DNA of 61,852 nt from RGIG9041 sp045541455 (GCA_045541455.1 JAZQJA010000022.1:1-61852), one strand, 5' to 3'. Counted from the first letter of the stretch, positions 49,160-58,555 are shown. Notes: generated from the letters alone by a model not told the origin. Translations and numbers: made by a program.

Positions 49160-50970
49160 CTAAAAAACAAAAGAAAATATTAATACGAATTTTAATTTCT
49201 GCATTTTTATTTATTGTATGTATAACACCGCTTTTTAACGAATATGTTGATACACTATTTTTAATTTCTTCATATTTAATAATTGGCTTTGATGTTTTAA
49301 AAAAAGCCGGTCGTAACATTTTACACGGTAAAGTGTTTGATGAAAACTTTTTAATGTCAATTGCAACAATAGGAGCCATATTTACAGGTCAGTATCACGA
49401 AGCCGTTTTTGTTATGCTGTTTTATCAGGTTGGCGAACTTTTTCAAAGTGTTGCAGTTGGTAAAAGCAGAAAATCAATTGCAAACCTTATGGAAATACGC
49501 CCCGACTGTGCTAATGTCATTCGCGACGGAAAAGAGATGTCTGTTCACCCAAGTGAAATATTAAAGGGTGAAATTTTAACGGTGCGTGCAGGCGAAAAAA
49601 TACCGCTTGACAGTATTATAATCGAAGGAAGTACTGATATTGACACAAAAGCACTTACCGGTGAAAGTGCTCTACGCGAATGTTTAGTAGGTGACGAGGT
49701 TTTGAGTGGTTGTGTTAATATAAGCGGAGTTATAAAACTTAAAGTTGTAAAAGAATTTGAAGAATCTACTGTATCAAAAATACTTGAACTTGTTGAAAAC
49801 GCAAGTTGTAACAAGTCAAAAAGTGAAAGTTTTATAACACGTTTTGCTGCGGTATACACTCCTATCGTTGTATACTGTGCATTAGCGCTTGCAGTTATTC
49901 CGCCGTTGTTTATAGGATTTAATAATATAGCGATTTGGAAGGACTGGATTTACAGAGCTCTTACATTTTTAGTTATTTCCTGTCCCTGCGCGCTTGTCAT
50001 TTCTGTTCCGCTATCGTTTTTTGGTGGTATTGGCGGTTTGTCAAAACACGGGGTGCTTGTAAAAGGCTCTAACTACATCGAGGCGCTTGGCAACTGTAAA
50101 ACGATAGCCTTTGACAAAACCGGCACACTTACTCACGGCAGTTTTTCAATAAGTGAATGCAAATGTTGTGAAATAAGCGAGGACGAGTTAAAACTGCTTG
50201 CCGCTGCCGCTGAAAGCCATTCAAACCATCCTATCGCAAAAGCGTTAAAAATGGAAGGTATTACCGCTGACAGTGCTTATGAACTTGCAGGTCTTGGCGT
50301 TTGCGCAAACTACAACAGTATGACAATTCATGCCGGCAACGCAAAACTAATGAAAAGCCTTGATATTAAACCGTATCACACTGATTTTACGGCTGTCCAT
50401 ATTGCAAAAGACGGAAAATATGCAGGCTGTATTATACTTACCGACACAATTAAAAAGGAAGCAAAAACGGCGCTTGAAAAACTACACACGCTAGGGGTTA
50501 ACCAAACCGTAATGCTTACCGGCGACAGCAAAGCCACTGCAGATGCAGTTGCAAGAAAGCTTGGTATAACCAAAGTTTTTTCAAAACTCATGCCAACTGA
50601 CAAAGTTTATGTAATAGAGTCACTTTTAGATGATGGCACCGTTGCTTTTGTAGGCGACGGCATAAATGATGCACCAGTACTTGCCCGTGCAGACATTGGC
50701 ATTGCCATGGGCGCACTTGGGTCTGATGCTGCAATTGAGGCAGCAGACGTTGTACTTATGGATGACAGCCTTGAAAAACTTGCAACAGCTATTGAAATTT
50801 CACGATTTACTCAAAAAATCGTTATACAAAACATTATATTTACATTGTCTGTAAAAATTATCGTTTTAATTATGGGGGCTTTAGGCCTTACAGGAATGTG
50901 GGCAGCCGTGTTTGCCGATGTCGGTGTTGCCGTTATCGCAATTTTGAACGCAATGCGCACACTCAAATAA
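49156..50970 (+). CDS. P1B-type heavy-metal translocating ATPase (Zn/Cd/Pb type)
   Basis: 604 residues from the ATG that overlaps the HMA gene stop. The membrane helices include the CPC metal site SCPCALVISVP (about 278-288). The actuator motif TGES is in KALTGESAL, the phosphorylated Asp is in AFDKTGTLTHG, the nucleotide-binding HP is in SNHPIAKAL, and the hinge is GDGINDAPVLARADIGIAMG. The end WAAVFADVGVAVIAILNAMRTLK, with an Asp in the last helix, marks the P1B-2 subgroup that exports Zn, Cd and Pb. It lacks a fused N-terminal HMA domain, which is supplied by the neighbouring gene. Confidence 0.94.
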   Translation: MTKKQKKILIRILISAFLFIVCITPLFNEYVDTLFLISSYLIIGFDVLKKAGRNILHGKVFDENFLMSIATIGAIFTGQYHEAVFVMLFYQVGELFQSVAVGKSRKSIANLMEIRPDCANVIRDGKEMSVHPSEILKGEILTVRAGEKIPLDSIIIEGSTDIDTKALTGESALRECLVGDEVLSGCVNISGVIKLKVVKEFEESTVSKILELVENASCNKSKSESFITRFAAVYTPIVVYCALALAVIPPLFIGFNNIAIWKDWIYRALTFLVISCPCALVISVPLSFFGGIGGLSKHGVLVKGSNYIEALGNCKTIAFDKTGTLTHGSFSISECKCCEISEDELKLLAAAAESHSNHPIAKALKMEGITADSAYELAGLGVCANYNSMTIHAGNAKLMKSLDIKPYHTDFTAVHIAKDGKYAGCIILTDTIKKEAKTALEKLHTLGVNQTVMLTGDSKATADAVARKLGITKVFSKLMPTDKVYVIESLLDDGTVAFVGDGINDAPVLARADIGIAMGALGSDAAIEAADVVLMDDSLEKLATAIEISRFTQKIVIQNIIFTLSVKIIVLIMGALGLTGMWAAVFADVGVAVIAILNAMRTLK

Positions 50971-50972
50971 TT

Positions 50973-51018
50973 ACGGTAGGTATAAATAATCGCTATTTAT
51001 ACCTACCGTTTATTTTTT
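50973..51018 (+). terminator. Terminator of the metal-efflux unit
   Basis: A 16-bp perfect stem, ACGGTAGGTATAAATA with its complement, around ATCGC, followed by TTATTTTTT. Confidence 0.92.
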
Positions 51019-51022
51019 GCGA

Positions 51023-51051
51023 TTGATTTGTGTTTGTTTTTGTGCTATAAT
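51023..51051 (+). promoter_or_regulatory. Promoter of the DeoR regulator gene
   Basis: TTGATT (51023-51028), a 17-nt spacer, TATAAT (51046-51051), 27 nt before the ATG. Confidence 0.65.
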
Positions 51052-51078
51052 GAACAAAAACGAAAGAAGAATAAATAG

Positions 51079-51792
51079 ATGATTAAAACAGAGCGTCAAA
51101 TGAAAATAATGGAAATACTGCGCGAACGCAAGTTTTGTACTGTAAACGAACTTGCAAAAATGCTGTTTGTTTCGCAGGTGACTGTACGCCGTGATTTAAA
51201 CTTGCTGGAAAGTGCATCGCTTGCCAAACGTTGTCACGGCGGGGTAACACTTTTTGAGCAGTTTAATCACGAAGTGCCGGTGGAGGTAAGAAAGAATTCA
51301 AATTCATCGGTTAAGGCTCAACTTGCAAAACAAGCTATTAGGCATTTAAATTCGGGTGACACGGTTTTTATTGACGCTTCGTCTACAGCGTTGCACCTTT
51401 GTGAACTTATTACAAAAGATATGAATTTGACAGTAATAACAAACAGCATAACTGTGCTTGAGCGGTTACGCGAAAAGCGGGTTAAATGTTATTGCACAGG
51501 CGGAATGTTGCTGGAAAACTCAAATGCTCTTGCAGGCAGTATCGCCGAAAACTGTATACGTTCTATGTATGCCGATGTATTATTTTTCTCGACACAAGGT
51601 ATAAGTGAAAACGGTGAAATTACCGACTACAGCGAAGAAGAAACGCGGTTACGCTCGCTTATGATAGAACATGCTAAAAAAAGTGTTTACATATTTGACA
51701 GTTCAAAGTTTGGAAAACGATATTTGTTTAAGCAGTGCGATGCACACGATATTGATTATATTATCAGCGACTGTGAAACTTTTTTTAATTAA
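51079..51792 (+). CDS. DeoR family transcriptional regulator
   Basis: 237 residues. N-terminal HTH (about 5-55, VNELAKMLFVSQVTVRRDLNLLES) and C-terminal DeoRC sensor domain (about 75-230), with DTVFIDASSTALHLCELI and TNSITVLERL forming the sugar-phosphate pocket. These proteins usually repress sugar or nucleoside catabolic genes and respond to a phosphorylated sugar. Its target genes are not adjacent: the neighbours are a metal pump and a solute-binding lipoprotein on the other strand. The ribosome binding site is weak (GAAAGAAG). Confidence 0.9.
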   Translation: MIKTERQMKIMEILRERKFCTVNELAKMLFVSQVTVRRDLNLLESASLAKRCHGGVTLFEQFNHEVPVEVRKNSNSSVKAQLAKQAIRHLNSGDTVFIDASSTALHLCELITKDMNLTVITNSITVLERLREKRVKCYCTGGMLLENSNALAGSIAENCIRSMYADVLFFSTQGISENGEITDYSEEETRLRSLMIEHAKKSVYIFDSSKFGKRYLFKQCDAHDIDYIISDCETFFN

Positions 51793-51803
51793 AATAAGAA
51801 AAT

Positions 51804-51841
51804 AAAAAATCCCTCTGTGAAAAACCGCAGAGGGATTTTTG
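51804..51841. terminator. Bidirectional terminator between DeoR and DUF-type genes
   Basis: AAAAATCCCTCTGTG pairs with CGCAGAGGGATTTTT (one G-U pair) around AAAAAC. Confidence 0.88.
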
Positions 51842-51882
51842 TACTGTCATCACAATTTAGAGCAGTGCGAAAATTTAACTTT

Positions 51883-52308
51883 TTATTTATACTCGATTAC
51901 AAGAGTTTGACCGCCATATACAAAAGCCTGCTTTAAATTGGGATCGTGAATACCGTCGATAGTAACATGAAAAGATTTTCCGTTTGTCGCCCTAACACCC
52001 ATAAATTTTTGAAAAACATTATACTGTATCAAAGGTCTTCCAAACGATTCATAAATATCTTCATACTTTAAACTAAAGATATTTTCAACACTTTCACCAT
52101 CTTCGATTTTTATTTGTCGGTTTTCAATTTCAACACCGTCTATACCTTTTACTGTAACAAAAGCTGTGACAAGATTTGTTTGTTGCTTATTCACATTACT
52201 TACAACAACCACAATTATCGTACACGCAATAACAATAAATGAAACAAGTAATATAGGCAGGCGCTTTCCGACAAACAGCCATTCTGATACTTTTTTAAAT
52301 AAATTCAT
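51883..52308 (-). CDS. Small membrane-anchored extracytoplasmic protein
   Basis: 141 residues: an amphipathic basic start, one membrane helix (about 17-40) and a beta-rich external domain of about 95 residues ending GQTLVIEYK. The external part, with ATNGKSFHVTIDGIHDP, faintly resembles the DUF4430/beta-grasp domains found on surface proteins of Bacillota, but the match is not firm. It starts 8 nt after the solute-binding lipoprotein gene with a weak ribosome binding site and is probably cotranscribed and functionally tied to it. Confidence 0.65.
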   Translation of the reverse strand: MNLFKKVSEWLFVGKRLPILLVSFIVIACTIIVVVVSNVNKQQTNLVTAFVTVKGIDGVEIENRQIKIEDGESVENIFSLKYEDIYESFGRPLIQYNVFQKFMGVRATNGKSFHVTIDGIHDPNLKQAFVYGGQTLVIEYK

Positions 52309-52316
52309 AATCCGAA

Positions 52317-53732
52317 TTATTCTTCAACAGTTGTTTCGTTTTGAGCAGCTACTTCTTTATTGGTAGCGTCAACTAACAACGCTTCGATGTCGCCGCCTTT
52401 TTCGATATAGTTTTTAACAAGATCGATAAAGTAATCGAATGTTTTAAACTCTGTAGTAAGTGAACGACCTGCATTTGTAATATCTTCCATCATATTGAAA
52501 ACACGTGTTTCAAGAGTGTCGATTTCACGAACCTCCTCCGGTTCTGTTGGATCTTCAACGGGGATTTCTTCTCCGGGCGGAAGTGTAGATGGGTCAATTT
52601 CAACCGGTTCAAGCCCGATTGTATAAGGATTTGCAGGTAATGACCACGGTGCACTATATCCGGTATAGCTGTAATCATAGTAATAAAGGTCATCTTCACT
52701 GCTGCCTTCTTCACAGTCAACTGTTAGATACTCTATAACAAACTTGATAATAGTATCAATTATCTCTGTTCTCTTTGTAAGGAACGATGTGTTTATGTAT
52801 ACACCTGTGTCGTAGTCACAGATAATGTCACCGATATTCTTTTTACCTGTTGTTGTAAGCGGAAGTGCGAAAACACCCATATTATCAACATCTGAAGATT
52901 CGGTTACAATCTCTTTTGAGTTTGTAACAATCATAGCCGCTTTGCCTTCGTTGAACATTGTGATTGCGTCTGCCTGAGTTGTATTCATACAATCAGCATT
53001 AAATACACCTGCATCGTAAAGTGACTTAAAGTCGTTTACAGCACGCGCCCAACTGTTTACAACGCCAAACTTTGGAACATACGAATGCTCGGCAACGCCG
53101 CCTTCCATAAGAATGAGTTCGTCAAGCCAGTACTTCATACCGCCGTCAGCAAAACCGCCGGCAAAAGGTGTGATATTTTTGGATTTGAGTGTGTTGATTA
53201 ATGTTAAAAACTGATCCCATGTTTTCGGAACGGTAAGACCATTTTCAATAAAGATTTTCTCGTTAAAGAAAACACCCTGATAGTTACCCATAAGCGGTAA
53301 CATATGGTTTACACCGTCAGAATCTGTAGCGGTGTCCATTACATAGCTTTTTGCATGTTCGTAACAAGCGGGATATACGCTTTGAATTTCAACCAAAGTT
53401 GCAAGTCTGTCTTCAAGATACGGATCAATAAGTTCATCGCGTTGGTATATAAACATACCTATTTTACCGCTATTTACATCTTTTAAAAACTCTTTTCTGC
53501 CTTCTTCATCTTCAGGAACGGTAATAAGTTCTATACGAACATAATCACCCTCAGAAAAAAGGTTGCTGTCTTCAACGGCAAGCTGAACATTTGCATATTC
53601 TGCGCTATCTTCAGCCCACGGAACACCTACATAAACCGTTGTCATAACATCGCTTTTCATACAGCTGCCGCAAAGACCCAACACTGTAATAAGAACGAGT
53701 ATGATACTTGTTAATCTTGTAATCTTTCTCAT
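52317..53732 (-). CDS. Extracellular solute-binding lipoprotein (ABC family 1 type)
   Basis: 471 residues. The signal peptide (1-23) ends in LCGSC, an acceptable but unusual lipobox with Cys at -3. The mature part has the features of family 1 (sugar) binding proteins: KTWDQFLTLINTLKSKNITPFAGGF, WARAVNDFKSLYDAGVFNADCMNTTQADAITMFNEGKAAMIV, and an internal YSAPW segment near the hinge. A Pro/Glu-rich stretch (PPGEEIPVEDPTEPEEV) lies at about 385-405. It should bind an oligosaccharide outside the membrane. No permease or ATPase is adjacent. SD: GGAGGAATAAATA upstream. Confidence 0.88.
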   Translation of the reverse strand: MRKITRLTSIILVLITVLGLCGSCMKSDVMTTVYVGVPWAEDSAEYANVQLAVEDSNLFSEGDYVRIELITVPEDEEGRKEFLKDVNSGKIGMFIYQRDELIDPYLEDRLATLVEIQSVYPACYEHAKSYVMDTATDSDGVNHMLPLMGNYQGVFFNEKIFIENGLTVPKTWDQFLTLINTLKSKNITPFAGGFADGGMKYWLDELILMEGGVAEHSYVPKFGVVNSWARAVNDFKSLYDAGVFNADCMNTTQADAITMFNEGKAAMIVTNSKEIVTESSDVDNMGVFALPLTTTGKKNIGDIICDYDTGVYINTSFLTKRTEIIDTIIKFVIEYLTVDCEEGSSEDDLYYYDYSYTGYSAPWSLPANPYTIGLEPVEIDPSTLPPGEEIPVEDPTEPEEVREIDTLETRVFNMMEDITNAGRSLTTEFKTFDYFIDLVKNYIEKGGDIEALLVDATNKEVAAQNETTVEE

Positions 53733-53835
53733 TATTTATTCCTCCGATATACTGTTGCAAATTACATCAGTATAATATTTATAACGGTATTATAACATAT
53801 CTATTAATTAAAATAAAGAACTTTTTTACAAGTTT

Positions 53836-55317
53836 TTAGTAAACTTTTTTAAAACCCGAAAAAATCGCCGTCAAAAGCAAGAAAACGGCGCAAAACAAAG
53901 CACTTCCGACTATTGTTTTAGGTAATGTTGCACCATTTGGTGCTAAAAAATTTGTTATAATTGACGATATAAAAACTGCTATAAGCGGTTTTAAAATCCA
54001 TCCTAAAAAATCGCATTTCACCTTGGCGGTTTTGAGCAGCAACGAAACGTTAAGCGTTGATACAAGCATATTTGAAAGAGCCATAACCGCAACGAAACCG
54101 CTGATACCAAACCGTGGTACAACAATGCAAACCAGCACAAGCCGCGACACTGAATCTATACAATTATGATAAAAAACTCGGCGCTGCAAGCCCAGTCCTT
54201 TTAAAAGGCCATCACAAATACTGTCAAGGTACATAAACGGTACAATTGGAGCAAGCCATAAAAGCATTTGCGACACTTGCTCACTTTTGTAAATGAGCAT
54301 ACCTAAATTTTTATGATATATAAAAAACACGCCCGACAGCATTATTGAAAGTGTAAGCGTAATAAAACAGACTCGTTTTACAATAGACGCAAGTTTGTTG
54401 TTGTCTTTTCGGGTATATGCTTCGGTAATTTCAGGCACAAGCAGAGTAGAAAGAGCAGTAAGAAACGACGAAGGGAAAAAAATGAGTGGAATTGCCATAC
54501 CTTTAAGCGCACCGAATGCCGACAAAGCCGCGCTGCGTGAATGGGTATATAGAGTTGCTGCATTAGGAACAAGCATATTTTCTGCAGTATGTAATGCAGA
54601 TGCCAGATATTTTGATGCAGCAACGGGCGCCGCTTCTTTGATTATATAACGTTTTGTGCCGCTTACGTAAGTTTTGGAATACGGGTGTTTTGAACGGCAA
54701 ACCGAAATACCCAAAAATGCACAAGAAACCGCCTCGGACAATGGGTTTGCGGCAAATACGGCTGCAAGCATTATTGCAAGACCTCGGTTTGATAAAAAAG
54801 CGGCACCAAGTGACACTCCAACCATGCGTACAAGTTGCTCAAGTATTTGAGCAATACAACCGTTTTTTACATTTTTCAGAGATATAAAATATGCTGAAAA
54901 CACATTACAAAGTGCAATAAACGGCAAAGAAACGGAAAGAACACGAAGGGATAAAACACAGCGCATATCGCCTATCCACAGCCTGCATACTATAGGGGAT
55001 AATAAGAACAGTGCGGCTGCCGACGCGCTGCCAAGGCACAGTGCAATAACTATACCGCTTTTTAGAACACGGTAAGCACCTAAACTGTCACCCAGCGCCA
55101 ATCGGCTTGAGCAAAGGCGTGTTACGATTACCGAAACGCCTGACTGCGCAAATGTTATAAACAAAAAATAAACAGATGATATGAGTTGATAGAGTCCCAT
55201 ACCCTCCTCGCCTATTCTGGCAGAAATGTATATACGCAACAGCATACCAAGTGCCCTTAGCAGTATACCTGTAAGCGTTAACAACGCCGCGTTTTTTAAA
55301 AACGGCAGTTTTTTCAT
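53836..55317 (-). CDS. spoVB: Stage V sporulation protein B / MOP-family flippase
   Basis: 493 residues with about 14 membrane helices, the polysaccharide-biosynthesis (MATE/MOP) fold. The start FLKNAALLTLTGILLRALGMLLRIYISARIGEEGMGLYQLI and MLVPNAATLYTHSRSAALSAFGALKGMAIPLIFFPSSFLTALSTLLVPEI are characteristic of SpoVB, which flips lipid-linked precursors for spore cortex synthesis. MurJ-like or Ytg-type housekeeping flippases are close relatives, so the exact role is not certain. It is divergent from apt. Confidence 0.9.
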   Translation of the reverse strand: MKKLPFLKNAALLTLTGILLRALGMLLRIYISARIGEEGMGLYQLISSVYFLFITFAQSGVSVIVTRLCSSRLALGDSLGAYRVLKSGIVIALCLGSASAAALFLLSPIVCRLWIGDMRCVLSLRVLSVSLPFIALCNVFSAYFISLKNVKNGCIAQILEQLVRMVGVSLGAAFLSNRGLAIMLAAVFAANPLSEAVSCAFLGISVCRSKHPYSKTYVSGTKRYIIKEAAPVAASKYLASALHTAENMLVPNAATLYTHSRSAALSAFGALKGMAIPLIFFPSSFLTALSTLLVPEITEAYTRKDNNKLASIVKRVCFITLTLSIMLSGVFFIYHKNLGMLIYKSEQVSQMLLWLAPIVPFMYLDSICDGLLKGLGLQRRVFYHNCIDSVSRLVLVCIVVPRFGISGFVAVMALSNMLVSTLNVSLLLKTAKVKCDFLGWILKPLIAVFISSIITNFLAPNGATLPKTIVGSALFCAVFLLLTAIFSGFKKVY

Positions 55318-55370
55318 AGTATCACCACTATCATTTTAAAAGTGAAATGATAAATATATGATAAAAATGA

Positions 55371-55399
55371 TTGATTTTATTTGTAAATTATTATATTAT
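55371..55399 (+). promoter_or_regulatory. Promoter of apt
   Basis: TTGATT (55371-55376), a 17-nt spacer, TATTAT (55394-55399), 19 nt before the ATG. Confidence 0.55.
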
Positions 55400-55418
55400 A
55401 AGTGTCGAGGTGAAAACT

Positions 55419-55943
55419 ATGAAAAGTGTTAAAGATTACATAAGAACTATACCCGATTTCCCAAAGAAAAATATTATGTTTAGAGATATAACTACTGTTT
55501 TGCAGGATGCAGACGGTTTTAAACTGGCGGTTGACGAGATGACAAAGCTTATTGCCGATACTGATTTTGATGTGGTAGCAGGCATTGAATCGCGCGGATT
55601 TATTTTCGGAACACCTATTGCATACAACCTTAACAAGCCTTTTGTTGTTATACGCAAACAGGGAAAACTGCCGTTTAATACTATCAGTGAAGAGTACGAA
55701 CTTGAATACGGCACAGCAAAAATTGAAATGCATGCCGACTCTATAAAACCGGGTCAGAAAGTCGTAATAGTTGACGACCTTATTGCAACGGGTGGTTCAA
55801 TGAAAGCCGCAATAAACCTTGTCGAAAAACTCGGCGGTGAAGTTGTTGGTACCGTGTTTTTAATAGAACTTATAGACCTTGGCGGCAGAAAAAAACTTGA
55901 AGGTTATGATGTTAAATCAGTAGCATTATACGAAGGCGAATAA
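55419..55943 (+). CDS. apt: Adenine phosphoribosyltransferase
   Basis: 174 residues from the ATG behind CGAGGTG; an upstream in-frame TTG at 55371 lies in the promoter. APRT salvages adenine with PRPP to AMP. The start KDYIRTIPDFPKKNIMFRDITTVLQD and the PRPP loop VVIVDDLIATGGSM (about 115-128) are diagnostic, with AGIESRGFIFG near 60. In Bacillota apt often follows recJ and precedes relA; neither is here. Confidence 0.96.
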   Translation: MKSVKDYIRTIPDFPKKNIMFRDITTVLQDADGFKLAVDEMTKLIADTDFDVVAGIESRGFIFGTPIAYNLNKPFVVIRKQGKLPFNTISEEYELEYGTAKIEMHADSIKPGQKVVIVDDLIATGGSMKAAINLVEKLGGEVVGTVFLIELIDLGGRKKLEGYDVKSVALYEGE

Positions 55944-55945
55944 AA

Positions 55946-55983
55946 ATGGGCTGAAAAAACAATTGTTTTTTCAGCCCTGTTCT
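55946..55983. terminator. Bidirectional terminator between apt and trkA
   Basis: GGGCTGAAAAAACAATTGTTTTTTCAGCCC is a perfect palindrome; the minus strand continues into ATTTTTATT and the plus strand into TGTTCTTATTTT. Confidence 0.88.
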
Positions 55984-57347
55984 TATTTTAGAATTTCGTT
56001 TAGATTATACAGCGGTTTGCCGGATTTTACGACAATAACGCTGTCGCCCTCACAAATTGCAGTAGAGCCGTTTGGATAAAGCACCGCATTGCCCCGTACG
56101 ATGCCGGCAATTAATATACCGTCTTTTAAATCGACTTTCATTAGCGGAACACCTGCTGCTTTAAAGCCCGATTTTACCGTAAACTCGGTAATTTCGGCGC
56201 TGTCATTTGCAATTTTACAAACGGCGGCGGTTGATGAACTTTTTGTCTGTTCAAGTGCACGCACAAACGACAGCGCGATGCGCGACACGGTTTTTTCAAC
56301 CGAAACTACAGAACTGTTGAAACTCATATACGGAAGCATTTCACAAAGTGCAGGCTTTGCGACTTTTGTGATTATTTTCCCGCCGCCCGACTTTGCATAC
56401 ATCGAAACGATTACATTTTGTTCATCATCGTCAGACAGTGCAATACAGCAGTCTGCACTTTGAACGCCCTCTTTTGCCAAAAGAGAACTGTCAAACGGAT
56501 CAGCACAGATAACCTTTGCTTTACAAAGCATATCCGACATTTCTTTACACTGAGTCTCGTCTTTTTCGATGAGTTTTACATTAATACTCGTTTTTTCAAG
56601 CAGTTTTGCCAAAAACAGTGCAACTTTACTGCTTCCGATTATCAGAATATCTTTGATTTTATTTACCGGCATACCGATAACTTTCATAAACGCATAGAGG
56701 TCGGCGTGAGGGCCTGTTATAAATATAATATCACCGCGTGCAATTTCAAAACTGCCGTCGGGTATAATTGTTTTTTCGTCACGCACTACTGCACAAACAA
56801 GCACCGAAAGTTTTGTTGAAGAACGGACCGCCGCCAAGGTTTTACCGATAATTTCAGCGCCGTCGCAAACTTCCATTTTGGCAAGTTCTGCCTTTCCGCC
56901 TGCAAAACTCATAACATTTGTTGCCGCCGGCATTCTAAGCGCCCTGAAAATTTCGCTTGCCGTTTCAAATTCGGGATTAACCACATAATCAATACCGCAA
57001 AGGTTTGACACAAACGGAAGTTCTTTTAAAAACTCTCTTGAATGTGACACCGCCGCGGTGCGCTTAGCACCCATTTTCTTTGCCGAAAGACAACTTATAA
57101 AATTAAGTTCGTCACTGCCCGATGCGGCAATAAACAAATCTGCAAAAGATACATCTGCGGCCGCCAAAACATCAGAAAGCGCACAGTTACCGCAAACTGC
57201 CTCAACCTTGCACTCCCGCTCGGCATTGCTGACAGTTTTAGCGTTTTTATCTATAACGGTTACAGAGTGCCCCTCATTTGCAATCACACGCATAAGTGTG
57301 ATTCCCGTTTTGCCAAGTCCTGCAATAACTATTTTCATATCATTCAC
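55983..57347 (-). CDS. trkA: Trk system potassium uptake protein TrkA
   Basis: 454 residues made of two tandem RCK units: Rossmann domains at about 4-130 (MKIVIAGLGKTGITLMRVI) and 230-350 (DILIIGSSKVALFLAKLL), each followed by a TrkA-C domain. This doubled form is the NAD(H)-binding gating subunit of the TrkH/KtrB-type K+ channel-transporter. The second Rossmann motif (GSSKVA) is a degenerate GxGxxG. No trkH gene is in the window. It lies 6 nt after tmcAL, in one transcript. SD: AGGAGTGAATG. Confidence 0.92.
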   Translation of the reverse strand: MNDMKIVIAGLGKTGITLMRVIANEGHSVTVIDKNAKTVSNAERECKVEAVCGNCALSDVLAAADVSFADLFIAASGSDELNFISCLSAKKMGAKRTAAVSHSREFLKELPFVSNLCGIDYVVNPEFETASEIFRALRMPAATNVMSFAGGKAELAKMEVCDGAEIIGKTLAAVRSSTKLSVLVCAVVRDEKTIIPDGSFEIARGDIIFITGPHADLYAFMKVIGMPVNKIKDILIIGSSKVALFLAKLLEKTSINVKLIEKDETQCKEMSDMLCKAKVICADPFDSSLLAKEGVQSADCCIALSDDDEQNVIVSMYAKSGGGKIITKVAKPALCEMLPYMSFNSSVVSVEKTVSRIALSFVRALEQTKSSSTAAVCKIANDSAEITEFTVKSGFKAAGVPLMKVDLKDGILIAGIVRGNAVLYPNGSTAICEGDSVIVVKSGKPLYNLNEILK

Positions 57348-57353
57348 TCCTAT

Positions 57354-58487
57354 TTATTTAACATAAACCGGCGACATGCGGTATTCCCTACCTCCGCCAT
57401 GACGGTTTTTTGAGCAAAAATCATATATATCCGTAGCACTGCACTCCAGTTTAAAGAGTTTAAGACCTGAAATAGTGGCAGGTTTTGTTACAATAGGTAC
57501 CGATGCAGTATCGGACAGTTGTTTTAACAGCGCACGTCCGTTACTGTTAAACGCCAAAACACGCAAATACGGCGGCTTTTGCTTGTGCAAATCTTTAGGT
57601 GTGCCTATAAGCACATTCATAGCAGCACGACGCAGTTTTGCATGTGTATAGCGTTTACTTTTAACAAGAGTTATAAGTTCATCTGCTGTTTTGGCGGTTC
57701 GCGCGGCATTGAAAAATCTGTTTTCAAGACCTTCGGTTATATCGGCATACTGCAAAAGCTCATCTGACGTTTTTGAATATATAGAATAAAGCAGTACGGT
57801 ATCAAATATTTTTTTATCTATTGCAAAATTAAAGTCCTCGGGCAGATACTGTGAGAGATTTTCGTTTTGGTGATTACGAATATATGATGCACTTGCAAAA
57901 ATACCGCTGGGCTTTTGCCCGTCGTGGCTTGTGCCTATTCTGTGTATGCCAAGTGTGTCAATATTGCTGTTTTGTTCAACCACCGCCTTTATATACTCGA
58001 AAGCGAGCAAATTGTTAGGGCTGTTTAATAAATCAGCATCGTTTGCACCACACTCTTTATAAGCCTGCATAACGGCAGCAGCATAACTTTTACCGCCGGA
58101 TACCGCTTTTTGAAAGCTGTGTGCAAGTTGTTCTTTATTTGTTTTAGCAAGGCGGTAAAGTGGAGAAATGTCATCTGCTTCACAACCAAAGCACAGTGTT
58201 GTGTCAACGCCGAGCGAGGAGGCAAGGCTTACACCCGCATTTGCAAAAACAGCCGCACTTGCAAGGACATAGGCTGTTGGGATTTCAAACACAAGGTCAG
58301 CGCCGTGCCGGACTGCCGCTGCAGCACGGCTGTGCTTGTCACACACCGCCATTTCGCCGCGCTGAACAAAGTTACCGCTCATAAAACACACGGTGTATTC
58401 GGCGCCCGTTTTTTCTTTTGCGGCATTTAAAAGATATTTATGACCGTTATGAAACGGATTGAATTCGCATATTACTGCGTTTACCAT
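57354..58487 (-). CDS. tmcAL: tRNA(Met) cytidine acetate ligase TmcAL
   Basis: 377 residues, YlbM family. The nucleotidyltransferase start VICEFNPFHNGHKYLL carries the HxGH motif (HNGH, 13-16), followed by FMSGNFVQRGEMAVCDKHSRAAAAVRHGADLVFEIP and GTSHDGQKPSGIFASASYIRN. TmcAL activates acetate with ATP and acetylates the wobble cytidine of elongator tRNA-Met (ac4C34). It uses acetate directly, and its gene is divergent from ackA, the acetate kinase, with overlapping promoters. Confidence 0.93.
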   Translation of the reverse strand: MVNAVICEFNPFHNGHKYLLNAAKEKTGAEYTVCFMSGNFVQRGEMAVCDKHSRAAAAVRHGADLVFEIPTAYVLASAAVFANAGVSLASSLGVDTTLCFGCEADDISPLYRLAKTNKEQLAHSFQKAVSGGKSYAAAVMQAYKECGANDADLLNSPNNLLAFEYIKAVVEQNSNIDTLGIHRIGTSHDGQKPSGIFASASYIRNHQNENLSQYLPEDFNFAIDKKIFDTVLLYSIYSKTSDELLQYADITEGLENRFFNAARTAKTADELITLVKSKRYTHAKLRRAAMNVLIGTPKDLHKQKPPYLRVLAFNSNGRALLKQLSDTASVPIVTKPATISGLKLFKLECSATDIYDFCSKNRHGGGREYRMSPVYVK

Positions 58488-58507
58488 TAGGATTTTATCC
58501 TTTCGTC

Positions 58508-58536
58508 TTGAAAGTTTTCAATTTATATTATATAAT
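58508..58536 (+). promoter_or_regulatory. Promoter of ackA
   Basis: TTGAAA (58508-58513), a 17-nt spacer, TATAAT (58531-58536). Its -10 box overlaps the -10 box of the divergent tmcAL promoter. Confidence 0.7.
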
Positions 58537-58555
58537 CATTTATAAGTTCATTCAA
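58527..58555 (-). promoter_or_regulatory. Promoter of tmcAL-trkA
   Basis: Minus strand: TTGAAT (58555-58550), a 17-nt spacer, TATAAT (58532-58527). It shares bases 58531-58532 with the ackA -10 box, so both promoters can hardly be occupied at once. Confidence 0.65.
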
